NCBI RefSeq assembly: GCF_042676085.1
Contig: NZ_JBHTKH010000008.1
Location: 1-64,000 of the forward strand
Source of the DNA: Terrabacter terrigena
GTDB lineage: Bacteria; Actinomycetota; Actinomycetes; Actinomycetales; Dermatophilaceae
Length of the DNA: 64,000 nt
Direction of reading: 5' to 3'
The notes beneath the pieces are model-generated. The model made no database searches and was not told the DNA's origin. It saw only the letters and a program-made list of their open reading frames with translations. A program made the translations under genes and the position numbers. Shown one piece after another: positions 1 through 7,290 of this stretch; the first letter of the stretch is position 1; the number at the start of each line of letters is the position of its first letter.

Positions 1-77
1 GAACCCGGAAGCTAAGCCCTTCAGCGCCGATGGTACTGCACTGGTGACGGTGTGGGAGAGTAGGACGCAGCCGGACA
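1..77 (+). rRNA. rrf: 5S ribosomal RNA, 3' part only
   Basis: The first bases match the conserved 3' two-thirds of bacterial 5S rRNA: the GAACCCGGAAGCTAAGCCC block, then GCGCCGATGGTACTGC and GGGAGAGTAGGACGC near the end. The 5' part, and presumably the 16S and 23S genes, lie outside the window to the left. The exact 3' end (about 75-77) is estimated from the pairing expected at the end of the molecule. Confidence 0.95.
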
Positions 78-85
78 ATCATTCA

Positions 86-117
86 GACAACCCCGCCGGG
101 TAACCGGCGGGGTTGTC
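86..117 (+). terminator. rRNA operon terminator
   Basis: A perfect 14-bp stem (GACAACCCCGCCGG, 86-99, with its complement at 104-117) closes on a GTAA loop ten bases after the 5S gene. No long T run follows, which is normal for high-GC actinobacterial terminators. Confidence 0.9.
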
Positions 118-144
118 GCATTTCCCGGGGTTTTCCGCGTCCAC

Positions 145-150
145 TAGGGT
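145..150 (+). promoter_or_regulatory. -10 box TAGGGT, leaderless cupin mRNA
   Basis: TAGGGT ends six bases before the GTG at 157, so transcription should begin at or next to the start codon. This supports the GTG as the true start, as there is no Shine-Dalgarno sequence. Confidence 0.6.
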
Positions 151-156
151 TGCCTC

Positions 157-543
157 GTGCCTGAACTCATCCCCTCCCCGACGCGTATCCCCGTTCCCGG
201 CGGCAAGGTCATCGACGAGCACGTCGGTGCCGTCAACACTCCCGCCGCCGGCCTTCAGTCCTCTGTCTCCGTCGCCCGCATGGTGGCCCCGGCCGGCTGG
301 TCCGAGCCCTTCCAGACGCCCGAGTTCGACGAGATCACGCTCGTGCTCGCCGGCACGGTGCTCGTCGACCACGACGGCGGCACCATCGAGGTCGGCGCCG
401 GCCAGTCGGTGCTGACCCGGGGCGGCGAGCGCATCCGCTACTCGTGCGGCCCCGAGGGTGCCGAGTACGTCGCGGTGTGCCTGCCGGCCTTCAGCCCCGA
501 CACCGTCCACCGCGACGAGGAGTCGGCAGGGGACGCGCAGTGA
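157..543 (+). CDS. small cupin-domain protein
   Basis: 128 aa with a single cupin beta-barrel: the stretch FDEITLVLAGTVLVDHDGG followed by a G-X5-P/Q-type turn is the usual small cupin core. Such single-domain cupins are often metal-binding sugar or small-molecule proteins, and the function here cannot be told. The GTG start is chosen because a -10 box lies six bases upstream. Its stop overlaps the start of the adenosine deaminase gene (GTGA), so the two are co-transcribed and probably translationally coupled. A role linked to nucleoside use is inference from context only. Confidence 0.8.
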   Translation: MPELIPSPTRIPVPGGKVIDEHVGAVNTPAAGLQSSVSVARMVAPAGWSEPFQTPEFDEITLVLAGTVLVDHDGGTIEVGAGQSVLTRGGERIRYSCGPEGAEYVAVCLPAFSPDTVHRDEESAGDAQ

Positions 544-1715
544 CCAACGGTGTGCACGACGGCATCGACGAGCTGGTACGCGCTCCCAAGGTCCTGCTGC
601 ACGACCACCTCGACGGTGGCCTGCGTCCCCAGACGGTGCTCGAGCTGGCGCAGGACTGCGGCTACGACGGCCTGCCGGAGACCACGGGGCCCGCTCTCGG
701 CACCTGGTTCCGTGAGAGCGCCGACTCTGGTTCGCTGCCGCGCTACCTCGAGACGTTCGACCACACCCTCGCCGTCATGCAGACCCGTGAGGGCTTGTTC
801 CGGGTGGCGAGCGAGTGCGCCCAGGACCTCGCCGCCGACGGCGTCGTCTATGCGGAGAGCCGCTACGCGCCCGAGCAGCACCTCGCCCGGGGCCTGACCC
901 TCGAGGGCGTGGTGGAGGCCGTGAACGCCGGTCTGCGCGACGGTGAGGCCAAGGCCGCCGAGGCGGGTCACCCGATCCGGGTCACGGCGCTGCTCACGGC
1001 CATGCGGCATGCCGCCAAGTCGACCGAGATCGCAGAGCTCGCGATCCGCTACCGCGACGAGGGCGTGTCCGGCTTCGACATCGCGGGCGCCGAGGCCGGC
1101 TACCCGCCCACTCGTCACCTCGACGCCTTCGAGTACCTCCAGCGCGAGAACTTCCACTTCACCATCCACGCCGGGGAGGCCTTCGGGCTGCCCTCCATCT
1201 GGCAGGCCATCCAGTGGTGCGGGGCCGACCGTCTCGGTCACGGCGTGCGCATCGTCGACGACATCACCATCGACGGCTCGCCCTTCGCCGAGTGGGTCGA
1301 GGGCAACAAGGACGACCCCGGGGCGCTGACCGCGCTCGAGCTCGACCGCGTACGCCTGGGGCGGCTGGCGGCATACGTGCGCGACAAGCGCATCCCCCTC
1401 GAGATGTGCCCCAGCAGCAACCTGCAGACCTCGGCGGCGCCCTCCATCGCCCTGCACCCGATCACGCTGCTGCGCCGGCTGCGCTTCCGCGTCACGCTCA
1501 ACACCGACAACCGGCTCATGAGTGGCACGACGATGAGCCGTGAGGCCGCGCTGCTGCGCGACGAGGCGGGGTGGACGCTCGAGGACCTGCGCTGGCTGAC
1601 GATCAACGCGATGAAGTCGGCCTTCATCCCGTTCGACGAGCGGCTGGCGCTCATCGACGGGGTCATCAAGCCCGGCTACGCGGAGCTCGGCTACGAGGTG
1701 CCGCCGATCGGCTGA
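540..1715 (+). CDS. add: adenosine deaminase
   Basis: 391 aa, the normal length for bacterial adenosine deaminase, which hydrolyses adenosine and deoxyadenosine to inosine or deoxyinosine plus ammonia in the cytosol. Metal ligands are visible: HDHLDG near the N-terminus, HAGE and GHG in the middle, and NTDN near the C-terminus, the last supplying the catalytic Asp. The GTG start overlaps the cupin stop by four bases; upstream in-frame codons to 444 lie inside the cupin gene and are not used. It matches Add of the conserved actinobacterial add-deoD region and would feed deoxyinosine to the nucleoside phosphorylase at 8976-9809. Confidence 0.95.
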   Translation: MTNGVHDGIDELVRAPKVLLHDHLDGGLRPQTVLELAQDCGYDGLPETTGPALGTWFRESADSGSLPRYLETFDHTLAVMQTREGLFRVASECAQDLAADGVVYAESRYAPEQHLARGLTLEGVVEAVNAGLRDGEAKAAEAGHPIRVTALLTAMRHAAKSTEIAELAIRYRDEGVSGFDIAGAEAGYPPTRHLDAFEYLQRENFHFTIHAGEAFGLPSIWQAIQWCGADRLGHGVRIVDDITIDGSPFAEWVEGNKDDPGALTALELDRVRLGRLAAYVRDKRIPLEMCPSSNLQTSAAPSIALHPITLLRRLRFRVTLNTDNRLMSGTTMSREAALLRDEAGWTLEDLRWLTINAMKSAFIPFDERLALIDGVIKPGYAELGYEVPPIG

Positions 1716-1794
1716 CCAGCCACCGGAGTCGGGGGAGGCGCGTCGTGCCCATGGGTGGGCGCGTCCCCTCGGGACCGGGCGTCGTGGGCGGACG

Positions 1795-2490
1795 TCAGTC
1801 GGCCGCGAGGGCGGCCGAGACCGCCGCCTCGACGTGCAGACGGGTCGTCGGGAAGACCGGCACCGCGGAGTCCGACTGGTCGACGAGGAGCTCGATCTCG
1901 GTGCAGCCGAGGATGATGCCCTCGGCGCCGGCGGCCACGAGCTTGCCGATGACCTGGCGGTAGGCCTGGCGCGACTCCTCGCTGACGATCCCGAGGCACA
2001 GCTCCTCGTAGATGACGCGGTGCACGAGAGCCCGGTCGTCTGCCTGGGGCACGAGGACGGTGAGCCCGTGGCCGGCGAGCCGCTCGCGCAGGAACGGCTG
2101 CTCCATGGTGTACGCGGTCGCGAGGAGGCCCACGCGCGACAGCCCCTCGGTGCGCACCGCGGCGGCGGTGACGTCACCGATGTGGAGCAGGGGGATCGAC
2201 ACGGCACGCTCGACGGCGTCGGCCACCTTGTGCATCGTGTTGGTGCAGATGAGCAGCAGCTCGGCACCACCCGCCTCGAGCCCCGCGGCAGCAGTCGCCA
2301 GCAGCTCGCCGGCCTCGTCCCAGCGGCCCTCGGCCTGCAGCCGCTCGACCTCGGCGAAGTCGACCGAGTGCAACAGCAACCGGGCGGAGGCCAGTCCACC
2401 GACGCGTTCGCGCACGAGCTCGTTCGCCAGACGGTAGTACTCGGCGCTCGACTCCCAGCTCATGCCGCCGAGCATGCCGACGAGCCTCAT
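1795..2490 (-). CDS. aspartate/glutamate racemase family protein
   Basis: 231 aa of the cofactor-independent Asp/Glu racemase family (YgeA type). The two catalytic cysteines are present: one in ICTNTMHK (middle) and one in LGCTEIELL (C-terminal part). The N-terminal MLGGMSWESS is typical of the family. It would interconvert D- and L-amino acids (aspartate most often). The ATG overlaps the end of the uridine kinase-like gene by four bases (ATGA), so it is the last gene of that minus-strand operon. It runs convergent to add; the 79 bases between them show only a weak imperfect hairpin. Confidence 0.88.
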   Translation of the reverse strand: MRLVGMLGGMSWESSAEYYRLANELVRERVGGLASARLLLHSVDFAEVERLQAEGRWDEAGELLATAAAGLEAGGAELLLICTNTMHKVADAVERAVSIPLLHIGDVTAAAVRTEGLSRVGLLATAYTMEQPFLRERLAGHGLTVLVPQADDRALVHRVIYEELCLGIVSEESRQAYRQVIGKLVAAGAEGIILGCTEIELLVDQSDSAVPVFPTTRLHVEAAVSAALAAD

Positions 2491-3125
2491 CGGCCCGCAC
2501 CCGTCCCGAGGAGGGCGGCGAGCTCGGCCTCGGCCTCCCGCGGGTGGACGCAGCGCGCGCCGTCGGAGCGTGCCTGCGCGACCACGGAGGGCTCGTCGCG
2601 CCACAGGGTGAGGCCGCGACGCACGAGGATGTGCGGTGGCTTGCGCCGCTCGGAGAGGTCTCGCACGAAGCGCCGCACGGCCGTCAGCGTGCGGTTCTGG
2701 CGCACGCAGAGAGCGTCGGCGAGCAGTCCCTCGGCCTCCAACGGCGCCACGAGGCGCCCGGCGAAGAGACCCTCGGCCAGGACGTGGTCGTGCGGGCGGG
2801 CGGTGACCGTGTGGCGTCCGGTCACCGCCGAGGCGCCGATGTCGTACACCGGCACCTCGACGGTCCCGTCGTCGACGAGCGAGCGCAGGGCCGCGACGGC
2901 TGCCGCGGCGTCCCACGAGTCGGGGTGGTCCCAGTCTGCGATGCCGAGCGGGGAGCGGGGCAGCGCGGGGTCGCTCCCGTCGCGGTAGAAGTCGTCCAGA
3001 CGCACCACCGGCCAGCCGTGGGCGGCGTTGAGCCGCGCCGAGAGACGGCTCTTGCCAGACCCGCTCGGACCGGTCAGGAGGATGACGCGTCGCCGGTCGC
3101 CGGACTCGTCGTCGACCGGGGGCAC
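2487..3125 (-). CDS. uridine kinase-like P-loop protein
   Basis: 212 aa with a Walker A motif GPSGSGKS close to the N-terminus and the uridine kinase-type sequence RLDDFYRDG, followed by DWDHPDSWD. Members phosphorylate uridine/cytidine or related small substrates, and many actinobacterial copies are uncharacterised. The GTG at 3125 is preferred because GGAGG lies seven bases upstream; an ATG at 3152 is the alternative. It sits between the aldehyde dehydrogenase-like gene and the racemase gene, overlapping the latter by four bases, in a minus-strand operon that begins with deoC. Confidence 0.82.
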   Translation of the reverse strand: MPPVDDESGDRRRVILLTGPSGSGKSRLSARLNAAHGWPVVRLDDFYRDGSDPALPRSPLGIADWDHPDSWDAAAAVAALRSLVDDGTVEVPVYDIGASAVTGRHTVTARPHDHVLAEGLFAGRLVAPLEAEGLLADALCVRQNRTLTAVRRFVRDLSERRKPPHILVRRGLTLWRDEPSVVAQARSDGARCVHPREAEAELAALLGTGAGR

Positions 3126-3159
3126 CTGTCGTCCTCCCTGCTCGCTCCGCATCCGCGGC

Positions 3160-4047
3160 TCAGAGACCCTTGGGGTGCCAGACGGTCTTCGTCTCGACGA
3201 ACGCGCGGATGCGCCCGAGACCGGGGTCGGCGTTCCAGTCGGGCTCGACCGGCCGACCGTCGACCACGGTCGGCCGGTAGACGCGCTTGAGGTTGCCGGC
3301 GGCCTCGGCCTCGAGCGCGGCCCAGTCGACACCCTCGGCCCCGGCGACGCCGGTCAGGTCGATCGCGTTGACGTCGCGGTGTGCGGCCAGCCAGGACGCG
3401 ACCTCGGCCGTGCGGGCGGTGATGATGTTGACGACCCCGCCGGGAACGTCGGACGTGGCGAGCACCTCGCCGAGCGTGACGGCCGGGAGCGGGCGGTCGG
3501 CGGACGTCACGACGACCGCCGTGTTGCCCGACGCGATGACCGGCGCGATGACCGACACGAGGCCGAGCAGTGAGGAGCCTTGCGGCGCAAGTACACCCAC
3601 GACGCCGGTCGGCTCGGGCGCGGACACGTTGAAGAAGGGGCCGGCGACCGGGTTGAGGCTGCCGAGCACCTGGGCGATCTTGTCGGTCCACCCGGCATAC
3701 CAGACGACCCGGTCGATCGCAGCGTCGACGGCGGCGCCGGCGGCGCGCGTCGAGAGCCCTTCGCCGGCGGCGACCTCCTCGAGGAACTGGGCGCGTCGGC
3801 CCTCGAGGACCTCCGCCACGCGGTAGAGCACCTGGCCGCGGTTGTAGGGCGTCGCGCCGGACCAGCCCGCCAGCGCCGAGCGCGCCGCCACGACGGCGTC
3901 GCGGACGTCCTTGCGCGAGCCCATCGAGGCGTTGGCGAGGAACTCGCCCGTGGCAGAGACGATCTCGTAGGAGCGGCCCGACTCGCTGCGCGGGAACTTG
4001 CCGCCGATGTAGAGCTTGTAGGTCTTGCGCACGTCGAGGCGGCTCAT
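3160..4047 (-). CDS. short aldehyde dehydrogenase-like protein without catalytic half
   Basis: 295 aa, about 60% of a normal aldehyde dehydrogenase. It keeps the oligomerisation strand and the NAD-binding Rossmann region (GVVGVLAPQGSS..., VVNIITART) but ends before the catalytic cysteine region. The usual FTGS and K-P-A-E nucleotide motifs are replaced (LTGVAG, TSADRP). Its ATG overlaps the stop of the complete aldehyde dehydrogenase gene upstream by four bases, so both products should be made together. The family pattern of one active and one degenerate aldehyde dehydrogenase domain recalls ALDH16, where the two are fused. A structural or regulatory subunit of the upstream enzyme is therefore my inference. 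Confidence 0.8.
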   Translation of the reverse strand: MSRLDVRKTYKLYIGGKFPRSESGRSYEIVSATGEFLANASMGSRKDVRDAVVAARSALAGWSGATPYNRGQVLYRVAEVLEGRRAQFLEEVAAGEGLSTRAAGAAVDAAIDRVVWYAGWTDKIAQVLGSLNPVAGPFFNVSAPEPTGVVGVLAPQGSSLLGLVSVIAPVIASGNTAVVVTSADRPLPAVTLGEVLATSDVPGGVVNIITARTAEVASWLAAHRDVNAIDLTGVAGAEGVDWAALEAEAAGNLKRVYRPTVVDGRPVEPDWNADPGLGRIRAFVETKTVWHPKGL

Positions 4048-5516
4048 CGGGCGGCTCCCGTCAGGGTCGCAGGGGCGGTGGTGACATAGGCCTCGAGGCC
4101 GTGGCGGCCTCCTTCGCGGCCGTAGCCCGACTCCTTGTAGCCGCCGAACGGCGACGTCGGGTCGAAGCGGTTGAAGGTGTTGGCCCAGACGACACCGGCC
4201 TTGAGCTGGTCGGCCATCCAGAGGATGCGCGAGCCCTTCTCGGTCCAGACGCCGGCCGAGAGGCCGTATGCCGTGTTGTTGGCCTTGGCGACCGCCTCCT
4301 GGGGCGTGCGGAACGTCAGCACCGACAGGACGGGACCGAAGATCTCCTCGGTGGCGACGCGGTGCGTCTGCGAGACGCCCGTGAGCACGGTCGGCGGGAA
4401 CCAGAATCCCTTTGCGGGCAAAGAGCATTCGGGGCTCCAGCGCTCAGCGCCCTCGGCGACGCCGGCCTCCACGAGCGCGGTGATGCGGTCGAGCTGGGCC
4501 TTGCTGTTGATGGCGCCGAGGTCGCTGTTCTTGTCCATCGGGTCGCCGACGCGGAGCGTGCCGAGGCGACGCTTGAGCTTCGCGATGACCTGGTCGTGGA
4601 CGTTCTCCTGCACGAGCAGGCGCGAGCCGGCGCAGCACACCTGACCCTGGTTGAAGAAGATGCCGTTGACGATGCCCTCGACGGCCTGGTCGACGGGGGC
4701 GTCGTCGAAGACGATGTTGGCGGCCTTGCCGCCGAGCTCGAGGGTCGCCTTCTTCGACGTGCCCGCGATCGAGCGCGCGATCATCTTGCCCACCTCGGTC
4801 GAGCCGGTGAAGGCGACCTTGTCGACGTCGGGGTGCTCGACGAGCGCCTGACCGGTGCGGCCGTCACCCGTGATGATGTTGACGACACCCGCGGGCAGGT
4901 CGGCCTGCTGGCACACCTCGGCGAAGAGCAGCGCCGAGAGCGGCGTCGTCTCGGCGGGCTTGAGCACCACCGTGTTTCCCGTCGCGAGGGCCGGCGCGAT
5001 CTTCCACGCGAGCATGAGCAGCGGGAAGTTCCAGGGGATGACCTGCCCGACGACGCCGTGCGGGCGAGGGGTCTCGGCCCCGGAGGCGGACAGGCCGGCA
5101 TACTCGAGCTTGTCGGCCCAGCCGGCGTGGTAGAAGAAGTGCGCGGCGGCGATCGGCACGTCGACGTCGCGGGTCTCCTTGATGGGCTTGCCGTTGTCGA
5201 GGGTCTCGAGGACGGCGAACTCGCGGGCACGCTCCTGCAGGATGCGGGCGATGCGGAAGAGGTACTTGCCGCGCTCGGCGCCGGACATCCTGCCCCACAC
5301 GCCCTCGTAGGCACGACGGGCGGCGGCGACGGCCTTGTCGACGTCCTTCGGACCGGCCTGGCTGACCTCGGCCAGCACCGTCTCGTCGGCCGGGTTGATC
5401 GTCGCGAAGGTGGCCTTGGGGCGGGTGAAGGCGCCGTCGATGAAGAGTCCGTAGGACTTCTCGATCGTGACGATGGCGCGCGACTCGGGCGCCGGGGCGT
5501 ACTCGAACGTGGGCAT
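4044..5516 (-). CDS. aldehyde dehydrogenase, NAD-dependent
   Basis: 490 aa, full-length aldehyde dehydrogenase. The key parts are present: PWNFPLLML, KPAE, FTGSTEVG, the general-base glutamate in LELGGKAANIV, the catalytic cysteine in FNQGQVCCAGSR (about residue 300) and EIFGPVLSV. Placement directly after deoC suggests it oxidises the acetaldehyde released from deoxyribose-5-phosphate. The ATG at 5516 is chosen since homologues begin near this point; an in-frame TTG at 5552 would add 12 residues. It overlaps the short aldehyde dehydrogenase-like gene downstream by ATGA. Confidence 0.93.
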   Translation of the reverse strand: MPTFEYAPAPESRAIVTIEKSYGLFIDGAFTRPKATFATINPADETVLAEVSQAGPKDVDKAVAAARRAYEGVWGRMSGAERGKYLFRIARILQERAREFAVLETLDNGKPIKETRDVDVPIAAAHFFYHAGWADKLEYAGLSASGAETPRPHGVVGQVIPWNFPLLMLAWKIAPALATGNTVVLKPAETTPLSALLFAEVCQQADLPAGVVNIITGDGRTGQALVEHPDVDKVAFTGSTEVGKMIARSIAGTSKKATLELGGKAANIVFDDAPVDQAVEGIVNGIFFNQGQVCCAGSRLLVQENVHDQVIAKLKRRLGTLRVGDPMDKNSDLGAINSKAQLDRITALVEAGVAEGAERWSPECSLPAKGFWFPPTVLTGVSQTHRVATEEIFGPVLSVLTFRTPQEAVAKANNTAYGLSAGVWTEKGSRILWMADQLKAGVVWANTFNRFDPTSPFGGYKESGYGREGGRHGLEAYVTTAPATLTGAAR

Positions 5517-5579
5517 CAGGGTGTCTTTCGTGAGCTCAGTCTGTGCAGTCAAGGGCGGTCAGCGTGACGTCGTGGACCA

Positions 5580-6566
5580 TCAGTCGATCGTCACGTAGTC
5601 GGCACCCGAGTAGGCGCCGGTCGCGAGCTTCTGACGCTGGAGGATGAGGTCGTTGAGCAGGCTCGAGGCACCGAACCGGAACCACTGCGGGGTCATCCAG
5701 TCGTCGCCGGCGATCTCGCTGACCATGACGAGGTACTTGATGGCGTCCTTGGTGGTCTTGATGCCACCGGCGGGCTTGACGCCGACCTGGACGCCCGTGA
5801 GCTCGCGCCAGTCACGGACGGCCTCGAGCATGATGAGCGTGACGGGCAGGGTCGCGGCCGGCTGCACCTTGCCGGTGGACGTCTTGATGAAGTCGCCACC
5901 CGCGAGCATCGAGAGGTAGGAGGCCCGGCGCACGTTGTCGTAGGTGACGAGCTCGCCGGTCTCCATGATCACCTTGAGGTGCGCGTCGCCGCAGGCCTGC
6001 TTGACCTCGGCGATCTGGTTGAAGACGGTGAGGTAGTCACCGGAGAGGAACGCGCCGCGGTCGATCACCATGTCGATCTCGTCGGCGCCGGCATCGACGG
6101 CGTCACGCGTGTCGGCGAGCTTGACGGGCAGGCTGGCGCGTCCCGACGGGAACGCCGTCGCGACCGCTGCGACGTGGATGCCGCTGTCGCCGAGGGCCGC
6201 CTTCGCCGTCGCGACCATGTCGCCGTAGACGCAGATGGCGGCCGGACGCGGCGTCGTGGGGTCGAGGGCGTCGGGCACGAGCGCCTTCGCGCACAGCGAC
6301 CGGACCTTGCCGACGGTGTCGGCGCCCTCGAGCGTGGTCAGGTCGATCATCCCGATCGCGGTGTCGATGGCCCAGGCCTTGCTGGTGGTCTTGACCGACC
6401 GGGTGCCGAGGGACGCCGCGCGGCCCTCGCAGCCGACCTGGTCGACGCCGGGCAGGCCGTGGAGCCACGAGGTGAGGGCATGGTTCGTCAGGCGCGACAC
6501 CCCGAGGACGTCACGCGCCTGCGCGGTGAGTTCCTGCGCGGAGCGCGTCGTGGTGCTAACAGTCAC
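5580..6566 (-). CDS. deoC: deoxyribose-phosphate aldolase
   Basis: 328 aa class I aldolase that splits 2-deoxyribose-5-phosphate into acetaldehyde and glyceraldehyde-3-phosphate. The Schiff-base lysine lies in DFIKTSTGK, and a second lysine in VGVKPAGGIKT; EIDMVIDRGAF is also typical. It is the long (about 330 aa) actinobacterial form. Two GTG codons (6569 and 6566) are possible starts; the second lies six bases from a perfect -10 box and is chosen. The two aldehyde dehydrogenase-type genes follow in the same direction. Together with phosphomutase and PNP this completes a route from deoxynucleosides to acetyl units. Confidence 0.95.
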   Translation of the reverse strand: MTVSTTTRSAQELTAQARDVLGVSRLTNHALTSWLHGLPGVDQVGCEGRAASLGTRSVKTTSKAWAIDTAIGMIDLTTLEGADTVGKVRSLCAKALVPDALDPTTPRPAAICVYGDMVATAKAALGDSGIHVAAVATAFPSGRASLPVKLADTRDAVDAGADEIDMVIDRGAFLSGDYLTVFNQIAEVKQACGDAHLKVIMETGELVTYDNVRRASYLSMLAGGDFIKTSTGKVQPAATLPVTLIMLEAVRDWRELTGVQVGVKPAGGIKTTKDAIKYLVMVSEIAGDDWMTPQWFRFGASSLLNDLILQRQKLATGAYSGADYVTID

Positions 6567-6572
6567 CACGGG

Positions 6573-6578
6573 AGTCTA
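6573..6578 (-). promoter_or_regulatory. -10 box TAGACT, leaderless deoC mRNA
   Basis: TAGACT on the minus strand is followed by CCCGTG and then the GTG at 6566, a spacing of six bases. It fixes the deoC start and drives the deoC-aldehyde dehydrogenase-kinase-racemase operon. Confidence 0.6.
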
Positions 6579-6621
6579 TCCACCATTCGAGACGGGCCGT
6601 GACGCGTGAGAGAGTGCCACC

Positions 6622-7263
6622 GTGAGTCCCGATCCGCAGCACTCCGGGCCCCCGCGGCCGACGCCGGGCACCGGCAGCCCCGAGGCCCGAACCCTCCGGC
6701 CGGGCTCGTCCGTCGCTGTCGGTGTGGTCGCGGCCCTGGCCGCTCTCGCACTGCTCGTGCCCGCCCTGCTGACGCCGCCGCGCAGCTGGTCGCTCATCTC
6801 GGCCATCGTGCTGGTGCTGGTGCTCGTGTGGCTCTTCGTCGTGCGTCCGTGCGTCGTCATCCACGCCGACGGCGTGCGCATCGTGAACCCCATGCGCACG
6901 GCCGAGCTCACGTGGCCGGTGATCACCGAGGTGCGGTCGCGCTGGGCGCTCGAGCTCGTCGCCGGGGGCACCCGCTACACGGCATGGGGCGTACCAGCCG
7001 ACCCGGGCCGTCCCCGGTACGGCCGCGGCCTGCTGACCGTCGGGGCGAACCAGGTGCGCGGACGCGGCACGTCCGAGCTGCCGACGAAGTCCAAGGTCCA
7101 GGCCCAGGTCGTCGCTGCGGAGGTCGAGGAGCGCATCGCGGCCGACCGCCGGCGCAAGGACGGCCGCACCCCCCGCATCGCGACCCGCGCGTGGGACCCC
7201 GTCCCGGTCGGGCTCCTGCTGGCCGCGATCGCCTTCTTCGTCATCGCGACGTTCATCGCCTGA
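6622..7263 (+). CDS. membrane protein with PH-like domain
   Basis: 213 aa. A Pro-rich cytosolic N-terminus is followed by two hydrophobic segments (about residues 30-75), a bacterial PH-like domain (VVIHADGVRIVNPMRTAELTWPVITEV, typical of the bPH6/Rv-type families), and one C-terminal membrane helix. Proteins of this type are common in Actinobacteria; they are thought to be membrane-associated but have no defined biochemical role. The gene stands alone between deoC and the phosphomutase gene, divergent from deoC. Confidence 0.8.
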   Translation: MSPDPQHSGPPRPTPGTGSPEARTLRPGSSVAVGVVAALAALALLVPALLTPPRSWSLISAIVLVLVLVWLFVVRPCVVIHADGVRIVNPMRTAELTWPVITEVRSRWALELVAGGTRYTAWGVPADPGRPRYGRGLLTVGANQVRGRGTSELPTKSKVQAQVVAAEVEERIAADRRRKDGRTPRIATRAWDPVPVGLLLAAIAFFVIATFIA

Positions 7264-7290
7264 ACCCCCGGCGCCGGTCTCGCGGCGGCG

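Noticed and set aside
78..156. tRNA gene next to the rRNA operon
   Set aside because: No acceptor stem, TPsiC loop or anticodon arm can be formed; I saw no tRNA anywhere in the window.
1716..1794. Terminator between add and the racemase gene
   Set aside because: Only imperfect pairing with mismatches around GGCGCG/CGCGTC is possible, too weak to call.
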